DNA from: Gordius sp. MW1 | Lineage: Eukaryota; Nematomorpha; Gordioida; Gordea; Gordiidae | Reading direction: 5' to 3' | Assembly (NCBI GenBank): GCA_964036665.1 | Contig: OZ038530.1 | Span: forward strand, 12,286,001 to 12,350,000 | DNA: 64,000 nt | Part shown: one piece after another, positions 33,501 to 44,538 of the stretch | Position numbering within the stretch: the stretch's first letter is position 1 | Layout: every line of letters begins with the position of its first letter | The notes under the pieces: model-generated | What the model was told of the DNA's origin: nothing | The model's input: only the letters and a program-made list of their open reading frames with translations | Database searches by the model: none | Made by a program: the position numbers and the translations under genes

Positions 33501-36500
33501 CAATGAAAAAAATGACCATTGGCCAAAATGTGAATCGAAATTATTTTTTTCGTTTTTTTTGACTACTATAATTGTTCCTGTTTCTACCATTGCTATTATG
33601 ACTTTTTGGCCGTCCGCTGGCTGCTGACCAATGTTATATAATAAACATAAATAAAAGTTGTTTACTTTTAATTGCTATGCAATTTAACTAGTTTTTGGGT
33701 TAGAATCCCGGAGTTTTTTTTGACTTTTATGATTGTTCTTGTTACTATCATTGATAATAAGACTTTTTGGCCGTCCGTTGGCTGCTGACCAATGAAAAAA
33801 ATGACCATTGGCCAAAATGTGAATCCGAGTTTATTTTTTCGTTTTTTTTGACTATTATGATTGTTCCTGTTACTACCATTGCTATTATGACTTTTTGGCC
33901 GTCCGCTGGCTCCTGACCGATGGAAAAAATGACCATTGGCCAAAATGTGAATCGAAATTATTTTTTTCGTTTTTTTTGACTATTATGATTGTTCCTGTTC
34001 CTACCATTGCTATTATGACTTTTTGGCCGTCCGCTGGCTGCTGACCAATGGAATAAAATGACCATTGGCCAAAATGTGATTCGAAAACTTTTATTTCGTT
34101 TTTTTTGACTATTATGAATTTATATCCACTTTTATTGTGTCCTGGCTGCTGACCAATGGAAAAAAATGACCATTGGCCAAAATGTGATTCGAAAATTTTC
34201 GTTTTTTTTACTCTTGTGAATTTATATCCACTTTTACCGTGTGCTGGCTGCTGACCAATGGAAAAAAATGACCATTGGCCAAAATGTGAATCCGAGTTTA
34301 TTTTTTCGTTTTTTTTGACTATTATGATTGTTCCTGTTACTACCATTGCTATTATGACTTTTTGGCCGTCCGCTGGCTCCTGACCGATGGAAAAAATGAC
34401 CATTGGCCAAAATGTGATTCGAAATTTTTTTTTTCGTTTTTTTTGACTTATGAATTTATATCCACTTTTACCGTGTCCTGGCTGCTTACCAATGAAAAAA
34501 ATGACCATTGGCCAAATTTTATATATAACCTAAAAATTTATTATAGATGGTCTAACAGACAGCCAACTATGTAATATATATTTTTAACCTTATAAATGCA
34601 TATATATTTTTTTATTGGGTTAATATATTTCATTTAATTAGATTGTGATTTCATAGAAAACCTAAAAAGTAATATTTAAAAAAATAATATAGGTATTAGA
34701 TTCTAATTTACGATAAAATATATCGATAGAAACTAACACAAAATTCGAAACCTCCTTCAAAGGTATAAGCATAGCCCGTTATTTCTAATTAAATTGAATC
34801 TACTATTAAACTCAGACACGAATTGTACTTTATTAGATGGCGCGCGTAAGTTTATATAATTAGTAAAATTTTTCTACGTGTCATAGATATTACACCGCAC
34901 GTGTGGCAGGGAAATGTCCGATATTTTTAAAATGAAAAGGTATTTTAGGAATCTGAAAAGGTTATTTTACCCCCGGCCGCCCTGGGCACCTACGGGTAAA
35001 GTTTCGAGCGAATCGGGCTGGTAGTTTAAGAATTTAGCCCTTTTTTAAAACTAAAAAAAAACTTTTTTTTTAATTTTTTTTTTACATTAAATTAATATTT
35101 TGTTTTTGTTAATACCATTGATAATATGACTTTTTGACCGTCCGCTGGCTACTGACCGACGAAATATATTGATTTTCTAAACATAAAACACAACTTTATT
35201 ATTTCATCATCTATATAAATAACATAATAACTTCTACTATTTTAAAGCCGGCATGGTATAGTGGTTATAGCGCCGGCTTGTGAACTGGAGGTGTGGAGTT
35301 CAAGTCAGGGAGGGGACAAATTTTTTTTTTAATTTTTTTAAATTAAATTAATATTTGTTCATGTTAATACCAATGATAATATGAATTTTTGACCGTCCGC
35401 TGGCTACTGACCAATAAAAAAATGACCATTGGCCAAATAAATCGAAATTTTTTTTCGTTTTTGAATTGGTTAACATTGATAATTACCCTATGTCCTCCCC
35501 TACAAGGGCCTATAACTAATTAACTAATTATTTTGCATCTAATACCCCCTATAGGCATTCTCGCTCCTTCCCACCTTTCTCGCCCATAAATTGCATAGCA
35601 AATATGCTACGTTTATACGGAGTATAGAAGAGTTCCCCCTTCCCCCCTTCCCCTCTTCCCTTCCCCTCTTCCCTTCCCTTCTCCCCCTTCCCACGAGGGC
35701 CGAAGGCCCGAGTTTTTATGTTTTAAATATCTATTTTTTAAATCTTAATACCTATCATAAGCACTTAAAAAATAACAAATTTTGCTTTATCTAAGTTTTT
35801 TATTTATTTGTTTCTTTTTAACAACGTTAAGTTTTACAAGGTTTTCACGAATATGTGTCTTCACAGTGTCAAGATAGACAGTTGATATCCAAAAAATGTG
35901 ATTTATTCAATAAACTGATTGTCATCCCCACCCATAACTAATTGGAAACAAACCACAAAACGATTCCCCCTGGTGCTTATGAAAAGCTTTCACCACATCA
36001 ATTTGACAATAGCACTTATCAATTAAACCGCTACATTTATGGCCGAAATCGTAATAGCTGTATGTGGAAAAGGCCCGAGACAAAACGTACCTGTCCACAT
36101 ATTAGCACGACCGCTATAGCCATTTGCGAAGCGGGACTTATAAAACGGGGCCGTTTGGCCGACCGGCTGGCACTATCGAATATGCGAGAAATGCGATTGG
36201 TTTTTGTGAGCAAAGCTGAGTACATGACGGCAAATCCGAATCCAATTAAAAATCTTTGAAGTCCACAAACTAAAATGGTAGGTTTAGCGAGAAGGGGAAA
36301 CGTGCAAAGGTAGCAGATCAATATGCCTCCCAGTAGCATGAAACTCAGCTCACGACCCGATGCTTTAACCAGAGGGGAGTCGATATTGATTAAAAACACC
36401 ATGCCCACATACATCGTAATGAACGTACCTGTGATTTAGTAGCAAATTGGTAAACTAGGATTTTCATAAAAAGTAATATATATAGTATATTATGGAAAAT

Positions 36501-39500
36501 ATCAAAGGATTATTTCTATTATTTTAAATTTTATGATGCGACACAGTATAGTATAATTTTTTGAGGCTTAGGAACTTTTCACTAAAAAGGGTTGTTGAAA
36601 TGTATAAAATATGAAAATTTTAGCTATAATCAAACATTAAAACTGTGCTTCAAGGTATTGTAATACAGCAAGGGTAATTACAACAGTTTTGGAAAATCTT
36701 TAATTAATTTAGCACGCAAAACGATGAATAAAAAATATCCTAACATAAAATTCAAAAAAAAAAATCTTAGTAAAAAAAATTGAACCCGCCTATTTTATCA
36801 AATTTATTCATAATTCATGTCCTAATGTTAATATCGCTCGGCGCTCACTATTATATTGGTTTTCAAAATTTTAATATTACCCAGGAGCGCAACAGCGATG
36901 GGTATAATGGCGTAAACGGTATGCCATGTCATGTAACGTAACGGGAGGATATAGCAAGAAGTTAATTCTGGGGGTCGGGGCCAAGCTCCAGTCCCACAAT
37001 CAGCACATGTCGTTTCGTTCAGAACAAATTCCCATGGTTGACACCGAGTGCAAATCCAACAACAAACTTCCCCCTTCTGCATGTTTTTGATTTCGCCACG
37101 TCCACAAGGCTCGCTGCACCTAGAAACAGGAATTCTAACAGTTATGGGTCCCAAATCTCGGAATGAACCAGGAGCTAATATTGGTGAAACCGTGGTTTCA
37201 ACATCGGATTTGTCATTCAGATTTCCTTTGTTTTTCGCCCCTTTCTTAGGCGTTTTTCTATCCCATTTTGGGACTTGTTTGCCATCGCTATTCTTACCGA
37301 GCACTTTTACACGCATCGTGGACATTTTGTCTTGCCACCACTTGGATACTTTCGCCTTAGTTCCTTCCTTGCCTCTGTTAGATTTATCCGTGAAGTTTAC
37401 TAAATTTACATAAATATAATGGATAAAAAAGAGCTGGAAATTTTCGTTTGTTTACACAAGAATTGTTCATGTTGTAAAGATTTAAAGCAACTAAAAATAG
37501 TGATTGCTATAGCTTTTACTCATATAGCTAGCTCTCCATAAAATTTTACACAACCAATCTCTTCATTCTCAATTATTAATACAACCGTTTAGGAAGAAAT
37601 TTTATATTTTAGTTAACCTGTTCCTATGTCTTTCGGGAGGTCAACAGAACGAGGTTCTAGATTAGAATGGAAATCATGATTTTCCACATACAGAGAATAT
37701 TCGTGGTCCATAGTCCCCTGGTAGGCGCTATTGTCGATAATTTCCAAGTCGGTTTCCCTTGCAGTTGAATTGTAATCATTTATAGCCGTGCGAGAATCAC
37801 GATTCAACAAAGCAGCAATCGATTGAAGCTTTTTAGGATTAGGTGTGTAAATGAAGTCTTTACCCGCACCCGATTCAATTAAACTAGGTTTCCATTGCAT
37901 GTCGGGAACAATCAAATCTAAGGCTTCATCCCACACACCTACCATTTTGTATTCGTAACGCTTAGCGTCGGCATTGTAACGGTAATTTAATATGTTGTAT
38001 TTGGGAATCCCGTCGCCGTGATGATCTAACCGAATTCTTTGACCCAATATATCTGTAATCGAGATATAGTTATCATTTTAATACCTGTTCAAACTCAAAA
38101 TAAATAAAATTCAAAGATTGGTATATTGTCGCTTTATAAACAATGAAACAAATTGATTATAAACCCGAAATTTATATAAACCATAAGTTATTTTCAAAAA
38201 TAAGGTTATAATATGTGGAATCTCTAGAAAAGATACAATCACTTTTAACTCAAATATGTTTTTAAACTGGCATCTTATGGGTATTCTATGATTATAACAA
38301 TAATATATAACTCCAAGTGTCATCCATCATGACCATATATCTGCCTGAAAGTATCAAATATTTTGCCCTATTGATATTTTAAAGCTAGTCAAATAAGTGA
38401 GATATCATGACAAAAAATATCAAAAAGCTGAAGACGCCTAGGTAATATAAATATAATTTTTCAATTGCCTAACAATGAATATATTCCAATATAAACGAAC
38501 AGCTGTCCAATAATATGAATTTTGCTGTGTACAAGTATGCACTACTTTATTCATGTTAAAAAGGATCAAAATCGTTTTCAATGCCCTCAATTTTTCATTA
38601 AATGATTTTGAAAAATGCATAATAAATAAAATATAACCAATTATGATCACAATAAATCAATTAAACTTGAGGGGGAAATATTAAATAAAGACGCACGAGA
38701 CCTTCTTAATTCACTCCTTAAATGTCAATGAAGTTCAAGATATTAAAAGATTTGCTTCCGAACGGAGGAACTATAAGTGCTATAAAAATAAATGAGGGGG
38801 GGGGGAAGGGTGATGTGGACTTTTAATTGACGACAAAAAGGGTATTCTAAAACGTAAAACCTTTACTCAAAATTTTTATTTTAATGAGGGAGCTGAAACC
38901 ATCCCCTTCGAAACAAACTTAATGGTCATACATGTGATTGAGAATTAAAGAAACATATACATTTCAATCTGGCCAAAGTTTCAATTAAGGCACGCAGGTC
39001 ACTTTTAACTACGATAACAACTTTGAACATATTGACCGACAATTTGCATTTGTGATAATTGAAAAATCAATTGCAAAATTTCATATTGTTTAAATAGACA
39101 TATAGAATGAAAATAAAGGTATCCCTATACCTGTCCAGCCTACTAGAGTGTTGGACAAGTGATCTGAGGGAAAAATAATTTAGGGACAAGTTTTGGTTAA
39201 AACAATTAATTTAGAATTCAAAATTCACGCAATTTGATATTTCAGTAAAAAAATTATTATGATAACTTTTGTAAGCTGTTTTAGCCTAAATTATATGTGA
39301 TATTCAAATTTATTTGGGTATGGTGGTAATGATTGATATTGAAAACCTAAATCGGAGCGTTGCCAAGAATGGTTTGTGAAATGTCTTAGTTTGTATATCG
39401 CAAATCCACCATATAAATCTTTTTATTGTGAATTCAGCGTTTCTTCACCCATTTTGGTTACACTTATGGAAATATTAAAATGTCCCTATGGATCTTTGTG

Positions 39501-42500
39501 TCAAAACCACATTTTCCATATATATTACATTTGTTATTTAATAAATTTAAGTAGTGTTTTAATAAAACATATTAATTCGGTTGACAGTTTTTTAAATTAT
39601 ACAATTTTTTTATGGTTTAAAATTTTAAGTTATTATTAAGGACGCGGGATTTGTTCTTGTCCTTCATAAAAACACCTCTAGAAAAAAATTGAGCGTCCTA
39701 TATGTTTATTGGTAAAAACAAGGCACAAAATTAGATTTCTTCAATTCAAATGTTACTTATTTATTTTACAAAAGTATAGCCACAAAATTGTATTAACAAC
39801 TACGTATATAAAGGCAAGAATTTTGTATTTTAAGAAATGGTGCTATTGCATCGATTCCCAATCCCAAGAGATAGTTAAAAAAAACTTTGAGCCAAAAATA
39901 ATATGAAACTAAAGATTATCAATTTATATTGCTCCTCATTTGATTTTAGGTTTAAAAATGTCAGATTTATTTATACAAATTAAATACTCAAAACTAATTA
40001 ATTCAAATTCATTTGATTTTAAATAACAAACAAGCTTAAATGCATATTTCGTCTCCCCGTGTGGTTCTATTTGTCATTTACTTGCACTATCGTTGTGTTA
40101 TACTTAACTTTAAATTAATTGATCAAGAAAATAATTTAGACTAAAACTCTTGGTGCTTGAGCTTAATTTGCAAAAATATATGAAGATATCATATGACTAA
40201 TGTGAAAAGCAAAGGGAAAACTTTTGTTGATTAGACAAGTTAAATGAAGCAGGCAAGACAAATTTTTGAAACAAAACGGAAAACATACGAACTTAGCGGA
40301 ATGCAAGTTTTTCAACTAATAAATTTCAAGGCCTGAATAACTAATTAAAATATCGCTCTAAAATTGTCAAACAAATTAAACAATCAGTAGTCTAGATTTA
40401 TGATTTTCTTTAAGATTAAATGTAATGAGGCCAATTTATGACTTAATTTAAAATTACTAATTTGAGTTTACTTGTCAGATAGTATCTTATTAAAAAGCTA
40501 TTGCATCGGAACAGCATTGCTATACCTATTTATCGAGTCGGACAAACAAAACATGAACAACATGCCATTTTTTAAGTATCAATGGGCGATAATTGATCTA
40601 ATATAAATTTAACTTAAGGCTATAAAACATATATATTATAAATAGTTGCAATGTGTAATTTAGTTTTTGGCTAAAACCCTATTCCCCTTATAGTTCTATA
40701 CTAAGATCCACATAAAAAACATAAAAAAACATTTTGTATATTTAAATATAAATTAATGTAATTGGCTTGGCTGTGTTGATATAACTGTGTATACTATATT
40801 AAGAAATCTAATAAGAAGCTATATTTAACAAAACTATATTGGTAAATATTACATTAAAATGAGATATAAGAGTTAACACATTAGATCTAGGTGTCATTTT
40901 GAATAATCGTGACACTAGAATATATAATTTACGTTTTGTAGTCTTTGACTCACTTTTACTTTAACATTTTCAAATTGTTATAAAACAAATTGTCCATTTA
41001 AAATTTGCCAAACATTCTTTGGCAAACCATGTCGATATAAATGACATCTTGACAATTTATATACTAAAATGTTAAATTAGCCATTCCCCATTCCCCTCAA
41101 ACCTAAATTAATTTGTATAGTGACGCTTAGAGATGGAAACAAAAGGATTTGAGGAAATTTAATTTAATTTTCCCCTACTCCTTACCCCCATATTTATAAG
41201 TCCTTAGATGGATTAGAAAAAATCGACAAACAATTATTGTCATTTTGGACGGAATAAGAGCAGGGCAATAGAACATACACGTAGCTAGCATTATCTATTT
41301 ATTAAAATTACATCATTGAGCGGAATTAGGGATTTAGAAAGCCAATAAATATTTAAGACTTGAGATTTTATGATAGATTAGGGATATATTAGAGTGTGAT
41401 GTTATTGCATGCATTGATAAATGTGCTAGAGGATACCCTTAATATGTTTTTTTGTTTAGATGTTGTAGAGTTTGATAATGACAAATATAATTTCTTGTTT
41501 TCCAAATATTTTCAGGTTTTAAAGCTCTTTAAAAATTTGTGCTTCATTATAGACTTTAAATCACCTATTTACAATAGGCATATATTCGTATTTTGAAAGT
41601 GTCCTAACAAAGCTAATTATGTAGTTTTTTAACTTAAAATAAATAAAAAATATTGAATATGTCACAAAATAATGAATAAAATGTATTTTCTAATGAGGGA
41701 AACGATTTTATATTTAGCTAAGGACGCGAGATCAAATTAAGCAACAACGAATTCGAATGAGATATTTTAGTACTATGTATATTGTTTAAGTTGAATAAAC
41801 TTAAAATGATTTAAATAAAATATTATATTGTGGGCCATCTTAATTAGGATTTTTACTTATCTTAATATCGGTTTATTTTAATCTAAAACTACCTTGACCA
41901 ATAAATGGGATTAAGACTTCTGTATTATTATTAAGAGATAAAATCTATCCTTTTTATCTCTTGCAATTTCACACAAATTGATTTTGGAGACATTTTTAAA
42001 GGGATTACCTCGAGTAAGTTAAGTTCCTTTAAGATGATTTCTTAGAGAGTAGATAATGGATCTTACAACTTATGATGAACTTAGAGACTTTATAATAATT
42101 TAGGTTGTAACATATATCATTATGTTTACCAATCATTTCAATAAAACTAAAAGTAGGATAATAAAAATTAATTTAAATCATATATCCAGTTAAGTTTATA
42201 ATTGCATTTACACTTTTGTTTTGCTTATATTAAAAATTAATAATTTGGAGTTATAAATTTAAGAATATGATTTAATATTATAAACACTTGTTTAAGTAGA
42301 TTTCGTTTCAAGCAATCAGATCCGGATGAAATTTCAATATCTAAACTAAATCCTAATCAAGGAGACAGATGAAACATTAAACGTTTTGGCTTTAGGTTTC
42401 AATTAAAATAATGTTATACAAATAGAAACCTATTTTAACTCCAATTTTAATTTATTTGTTTACCCCTTCCCAAAATTCTAAACCAGAACTAATTTTTTTT

Positions 42501-44335
42501 TTCAAGAAATCCATCATATAATTTATAGAAGAATGTCTTTTTACTCATTAGTGTGTTGTGTTCTTTTATAGGGGCATTTAATTGTCGAGATAAAATATTT
42601 TAAGAATTCACAAATTAATAATTTAAATGTAGTTGAGCCTTTATAGTTAAGTGCCAGTCCAAGTTAATTGCGATAATTGTTTAACAGATTCCACCCAACT
42701 GATCGGTAGTGTATAAAATATTGTTAATTCGCGGTCAGATGCGAATACTAAGCTTAGTTCATAATAAAAATTTAAATTACTCGTGAAGGACATATTTAGA
42801 ATGTAGTGCTTGAAAAAATTGGCTCCGTCCATTCTCTTCATCTCCTTACAAGCACCCCGCTTTTTCCTGCAGTGATCTTGCTGGAATTGGTGAAGAGCAT
42901 GGGCCATAACGTAAACAGCATCTATAATGAATTGCGTTTTGCCTTCTTGCTTGTACGTAGTTTCATCAATTCGCACATTCATAGGACAAAGGGGTGATTC
43001 TTTGGCCATTTGATCGCCCTCTTTCTTTTCTTTCTTAATCATGCTAGTTGTAGCTTGCTCCACTGCTGGCAGATTCGGAAGTCGACATTCAAAATGTTGT
43101 TCCCAAAACTCTTCCAGCCAAGAAGCTCCAGTGTGCCATATCCTATCGGGAGATCTGAAGTTAAGGGGATGAATACTTTTAAAATAATCGTCAAATCCGG
43201 GAATGTGATTAGATTGCAGTTCAATGGTTATCGCCCCGTGAGCTACGGTCTCTCGACCCTTGACAACAATTTCTTCACGACCCCAACCGTCTCCACTTAT
43301 CCACACAAATTCGTTTCTAAGCGTAGATCGCGCTACTGCTTTCATGAAATCGGTAGCGTCTTCAATTTTAAGGAAGAGTATGATGGCTCGGGCGTTGGGC
43401 TTTTCGTTCAGATTTTGTAAAATGGCATCGAAATCGGAGAGGCGAGCGTTGAGCGGTATTTTTTCCGACGTCGCTACGCATATATTTTTTCGCTTGGCTT
43501 CGCTGGCGAACGAATCAATCCCCGATTCACCGTAATCTCCTTGAGAAGCTACGGTTGAAACGTAAGTCCAGCCCATTAGTTTAACTATGTCAGCCATGGC
43601 GCGAGCTTGATATTTGTCGGGTGGAACGGTGCGCGCGAAGTAATCGTATCGCGCTTTGTCGCTCAACACGCTACTAGTGCTGGCGTAACTAACTTGGGGT
43701 ATTTTAAAAAGACGCAGTAAGTTGGCCACTTGGATGGAGACGCCGCTGTAAGATCCTCCTATAACGCCAAGGACCGGCGATGGAGCTTGTTTAAGTTTGG
43801 GTTGCGAACCGTCCTCGCAAATTAGTCCACCACCAAAAGCGTTGTTAGGAGTAGTCCTGACTGGAGGGGCGTAAGCTGCTATTCTACTCTTTTTGACGTT
43901 TTTCGTTGTCGTTAACTTAACTTTCACTTTGGACCCTACCTTAGGTGGGGTCGCGACGGCGTCTAGAATATTCATTTTCACTCGCACGAATTCGAGCGAT
44001 TGATTTAAAGCATAATTTTCGCGGGCGCATGTGTCTAGAATATTAACACCCAAGCGCATTCCAGGTAATAGGGTAGTGTCGTTGTTGATGAGTTCAATGG
44101 CGTAGAGCATGGCTAGGAAGCGTTGAATTCCACGCTCTACGTTGATCCGTCCGCATGGGACTTCTTCGCTCCCCTTATGATGAATCGGGAATAATCCGCC
44201 CAGAATTATATCACCGGGAACCTTTAATGAGACGCCTTTAACTTTGTGAATAATCTCGCATAACGATAGAAATCCCAGGAGGTAGGAGAGAGGTGTGAAT
44301 AGAGATTTAGAATAACTCCTCGGTTTGTTAGGCAT
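30268..44335 (-). CDS. Metabotropic glutamate receptor, group II-like, 7 exons, complete
   Basis: Role (known family): class C GPCR that binds glutamate in a Venus-flytrap domain, dimerises at the plasma membrane and, in group II, couples to Gi/o. Seen: minus-strand exons 44335-42781, 38052-37618, 37399-36881, 36428-36091, 32879-32586, 32236-32056 and 30593-30268 join to 3648 nt, 1215 aa plus stop, all GT-AG with matching phases. Order: signal-like hydrophobic segment (10-23), ligand-binding domain, nine-cysteine CRD, seven membrane segments, cytosolic tail. Motifs closest to mGluR2/3 and insect mGlu[85 protein letters not shown]. Human mGluR2/3 have about 875 aa; the excess comes mainly from two insertions in the extracellular half and a longer tail. 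Intron 1 is 4.7 kb and intron 4 is 3.2 kb, the latter full of minisatellites. Confidence 0.92.
30700..31142. mobile_element. Long palindromic MITE in receptor intron 6
   Basis: Arms of about 145 bp (about 30700-30850 and 30990-31142) are nearly perfect reverse complements, starting TTCATTGTATAAATACGGTG and ending with its complement. They include GGACCATAAGTGTCCGAAAT and its partner. The centre (about 30850-30990) is AT-rich. The plus-strand frame at 30976-31194 only translates the right arm. No clear target duplication. A decayed relative lies near 955-1045. Confidence 0.85.
31403..31556. mobile_element. GGGCGTAGCC-family MITE (copy 3), receptor intron 6
   Basis: The left end is damaged (TTGGGCGTGCCAGCATTGG); the right end is TTGGCTACGCCCATG. 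The interior matches the family: ATTGGAATTAGAGG, AATGATTTAGGGAGTGGCAAA, and a GGGGGAAGCCGCCCCTCCC subterminal run. Confidence 0.8.
32056..36428 (-). CDS. Receptor exons 4-6: seven-transmembrane domain
   Basis: Exon 4 (36428-36091, residues 837-949): TM1 end ([15 protein letters not shown]), first intracellular loop [12 protein letters not shown]2, TM3 ([20 protein letters not shown]), second loop [11 protein letters not shown] and start of TM4. Exon 5 (32879-32586, residues 950-1047): rest of TM4 ([11 protein letters not shown]), [22 protein letters not shown]5 ([20 protein letters not shown]), third loop [13 protein letters not shown]6 ([18 protein letters not shown]). Exon 6 (32236-32056, residues 1048-1107): [20 protein letters not shown], then [16 protein letters not shown] (TM7), followed by the start of the tail. 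Exon 5 and 6 acceptors were placed by requiring the VQTTTMCIS-like and QII-like family junctions. All phases agree. Confidence 0.92.
32364..32568. mobile_element. TAGTGTTGTAAAAACGG-family MITE (copy 6), receptor intron 5
   Basis: It starts TAGTGTTGTAAAAACGGCTG and ends CAGCCGTTTTTCAAACACTA. The inner arms are TTTGGTCGAC and GGTCGGCCAAA. The 8-bp flanks (GTATGCAA and GCAAAAGA) do not match well. The right end lies only 18 bp from the exon 5 donor of the receptor. Confidence 0.82.
32963..32988. repeat. TCCGTCG microsatellite
   Basis: The 7-mer TCCGTCG is repeated 3.6 times at the start of the repeat-rich part of receptor intron 4. Confidence 0.85.
33027..33152. repeat. Tandem duplication of a 60-66 bp unit
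   Basis: Two adjacent copies (about 33027-33092 and 33093-33152) share AAATTAATGSATRAGA and GAGGTGCCCCACCCCTCATC followed by CTCTATCTCCCTCG. This is part of the repeat cluster in receptor intron 4. Confidence 0.8.
33170..33410. repeat. About 55-bp AT-rich tandem repeat, 4-5 copies
   Basis: Units contain TATAATAAACATARATAAAA, GTTGTTTACTTTTAATTGCT and ATGCAATTTAACTAGTT. Another copy sits apart at about 33633-33692, inside the following minisatellite, so the two arrays are interleaved. Confidence 0.8.
33410..34520. repeat. Minisatellite of about 100-135 bp units in receptor intron 4
   Basis: Roughly eight units. Each contains GACTATTATGATTGTTCCTG, CATTGCTATTATGACTTTTT, GGCCGTCCGCTGGCTGCTGA, CCAATGGAAAAAATGACCAT and TGGCCAAAATGTGAATCG, followed by a poly-T/CGTTTTTTTTG stretch. 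Some units are shortened (around 34130-34240 and 34440-34510). The pattern reads as a long open frame on the minus strand (33885-34508) because unit lengths often keep frame, not because it is a gene. Two stray partial units lie at about 35098-35165 and 35360-35460. Confidence 0.85.
35057..35460. repeat. Two partial minisatellite units flanking a tRNA-like sequence
   Basis: Both sides of the tRNA-like stretch carry the same passage: a poly-T/A tract, ATTAAATTAATATTT, GTTAATACCAWTGATAATAT and GACCGTCCGCTGGCTACTGA. This gives a direct repeat of about 110 bp (about 35057-35165 and 35322-35430). The arrangement suggests duplication of a unit that contained, or captured, the tRNA-like segment. Confidence 0.65.
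35247..35318 (+). tRNA. Degenerate tRNA-like sequence (tRNA-His-like or SINE head)
   Basis: It starts GCCGGCATGGTATAGTGGTT, with a good internal A-box (TGGTATAGTGG). A possible anticodon loop CTTGTGA would give GTG (His). A B-box-like GAGTTCAAGTC follows. The acceptor stem does not pair (5' GCCGGCA against 3' GGGAGGG) and the T-stem is poor, so it is unlikely to be a functional tRNA. A tRNA pseudogene or the Pol III head of a SINE is more likely. Confidence 0.4.
36881..38052 (-). CDS. Receptor exons 2-3: end of flytrap, long insertion, cysteine-rich domain, first half of TM1
   Basis: Exon 2 (38052-37618, residues about 519-663) starts [20 protein letters not shown] and includes [15 protein letters not shown]. 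It then runs on through polar sequence ([17 protein letters not shown] onward). Exon 3 (37399-36881, residues about 664-836) begins [17 protein letters not shown] and is very Lys-rich ([16 protein letters not shown]). It then reaches the [56 protein letters not shown], all with the group II cysteine spacing. The exon ends inside TM1 ([16 protein letters not shown]). The 150-160 residues between the flytrap and CRD exceed the roughly 15-residue link of mGluR3. Intron 2 is only 218 bp. Confidence 0.87.
38053..42780. other. Receptor intron 1, 4.7 kb, no embedded gene seen
   Basis: AT-rich sequence between receptor exons 1 and 2. It has a short poly-G run near 38796-38806. The small open frames within (for example 39376-39639 and 41396-41596) have no recognisable content. 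No MITE of the families described here was found in it. Confidence 0.55.
42781..44335 (-). CDS. Receptor exon 1: signal peptide and Venus-flytrap ligand-binding domain
   Basis: Residues 1-518. Residues 10-23 ([17 protein letters not shown]) resemble a signal peptide. [15 protein letters not shown] (41-55) is the family's first strand. Glutamate-pocket blocks present: [18 protein letters not shown] (193-210), SYAST (216-220), [17 protein letters not shown] (224-240), SQGDYGESG (264-272), WISGDGWG (345-352). Residues about 128-170 (starting [20 protein letters not shown]) form a Lys/Thr/Pro-rich insertion before the conserved LICEDGS loop. The donor is ACGA|GTAATT; the frame continues in the intron to 42647 but loses all similarity. 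The next exon resumes with the expected [15 protein letters not shown] block. Confidence 0.9.
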
Positions 44336-44462
44336 TGTTATAAATCAACAGCCGTTAGAATGTGAGAGGTAGCAATTCATGGCTCACGTTTTTGAATGAA
44401 TATTCACCGCTTTAGATAAATGCATTACGGCTCTGGCTCACATGGAATGTCGCTTTGCTCAG

Positions 44463-44469
44463 TATAAAA
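44463..44469 (+). promoter_or_regulatory. Possible TATA box, plus strand
   Basis: TATAAAA occurs 76 bp upstream of the 44539 ATG, in a stretch less AT-rich than its surroundings. It is only a candidate and matters mainly if the small ORF at 44539 is real. Confidence 0.25.
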
Positions 44470-44538
44470 CGTTTCGGTTCCCCAAAGTGATCGACAATTG
44501 GTCACAAATGTACTCTGGAGTTTATCTCGTGTCTTATA

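Noticed and set aside
33885-34508. 207-aa open frame on the minus strand
   Set aside because: It is the translated minisatellite; repeated HFGQWSFF-like peptides follow the DNA repeat, and it lies inside receptor intron 4.
32963-34520. CRISPR-like array
   Set aside because: Unit lengths vary, there are no unique spacers, and the locus is in a eukaryotic intron.
35247-35318. Functional tRNA-His gene
   Set aside because: The acceptor stem and T-stem do not pair; only the A-box and a plausible anticodon loop are present.
37130-37870. Alternative splice that would remove the receptor linker insertion (donor GCGG|GTAAAG near 37864, acceptor TTTCTAG|GTGC near 37130)
   Set aside because: Both sites look reasonable but their phases do not match (1 against 2), so the join would break the reading frame.
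42647-42780. Receptor exon 1 continuing to LTWTGT
   Set aside because: Similarity to the family stops at the GTAATT donor (42781) and resumes in exon 2 with matching phase.
43010-43420. 136-aa plus-strand open frame opposite the receptor ligand-binding exon
   Set aside because: It is a shadow of a well-supported conserved exon on the other strand.
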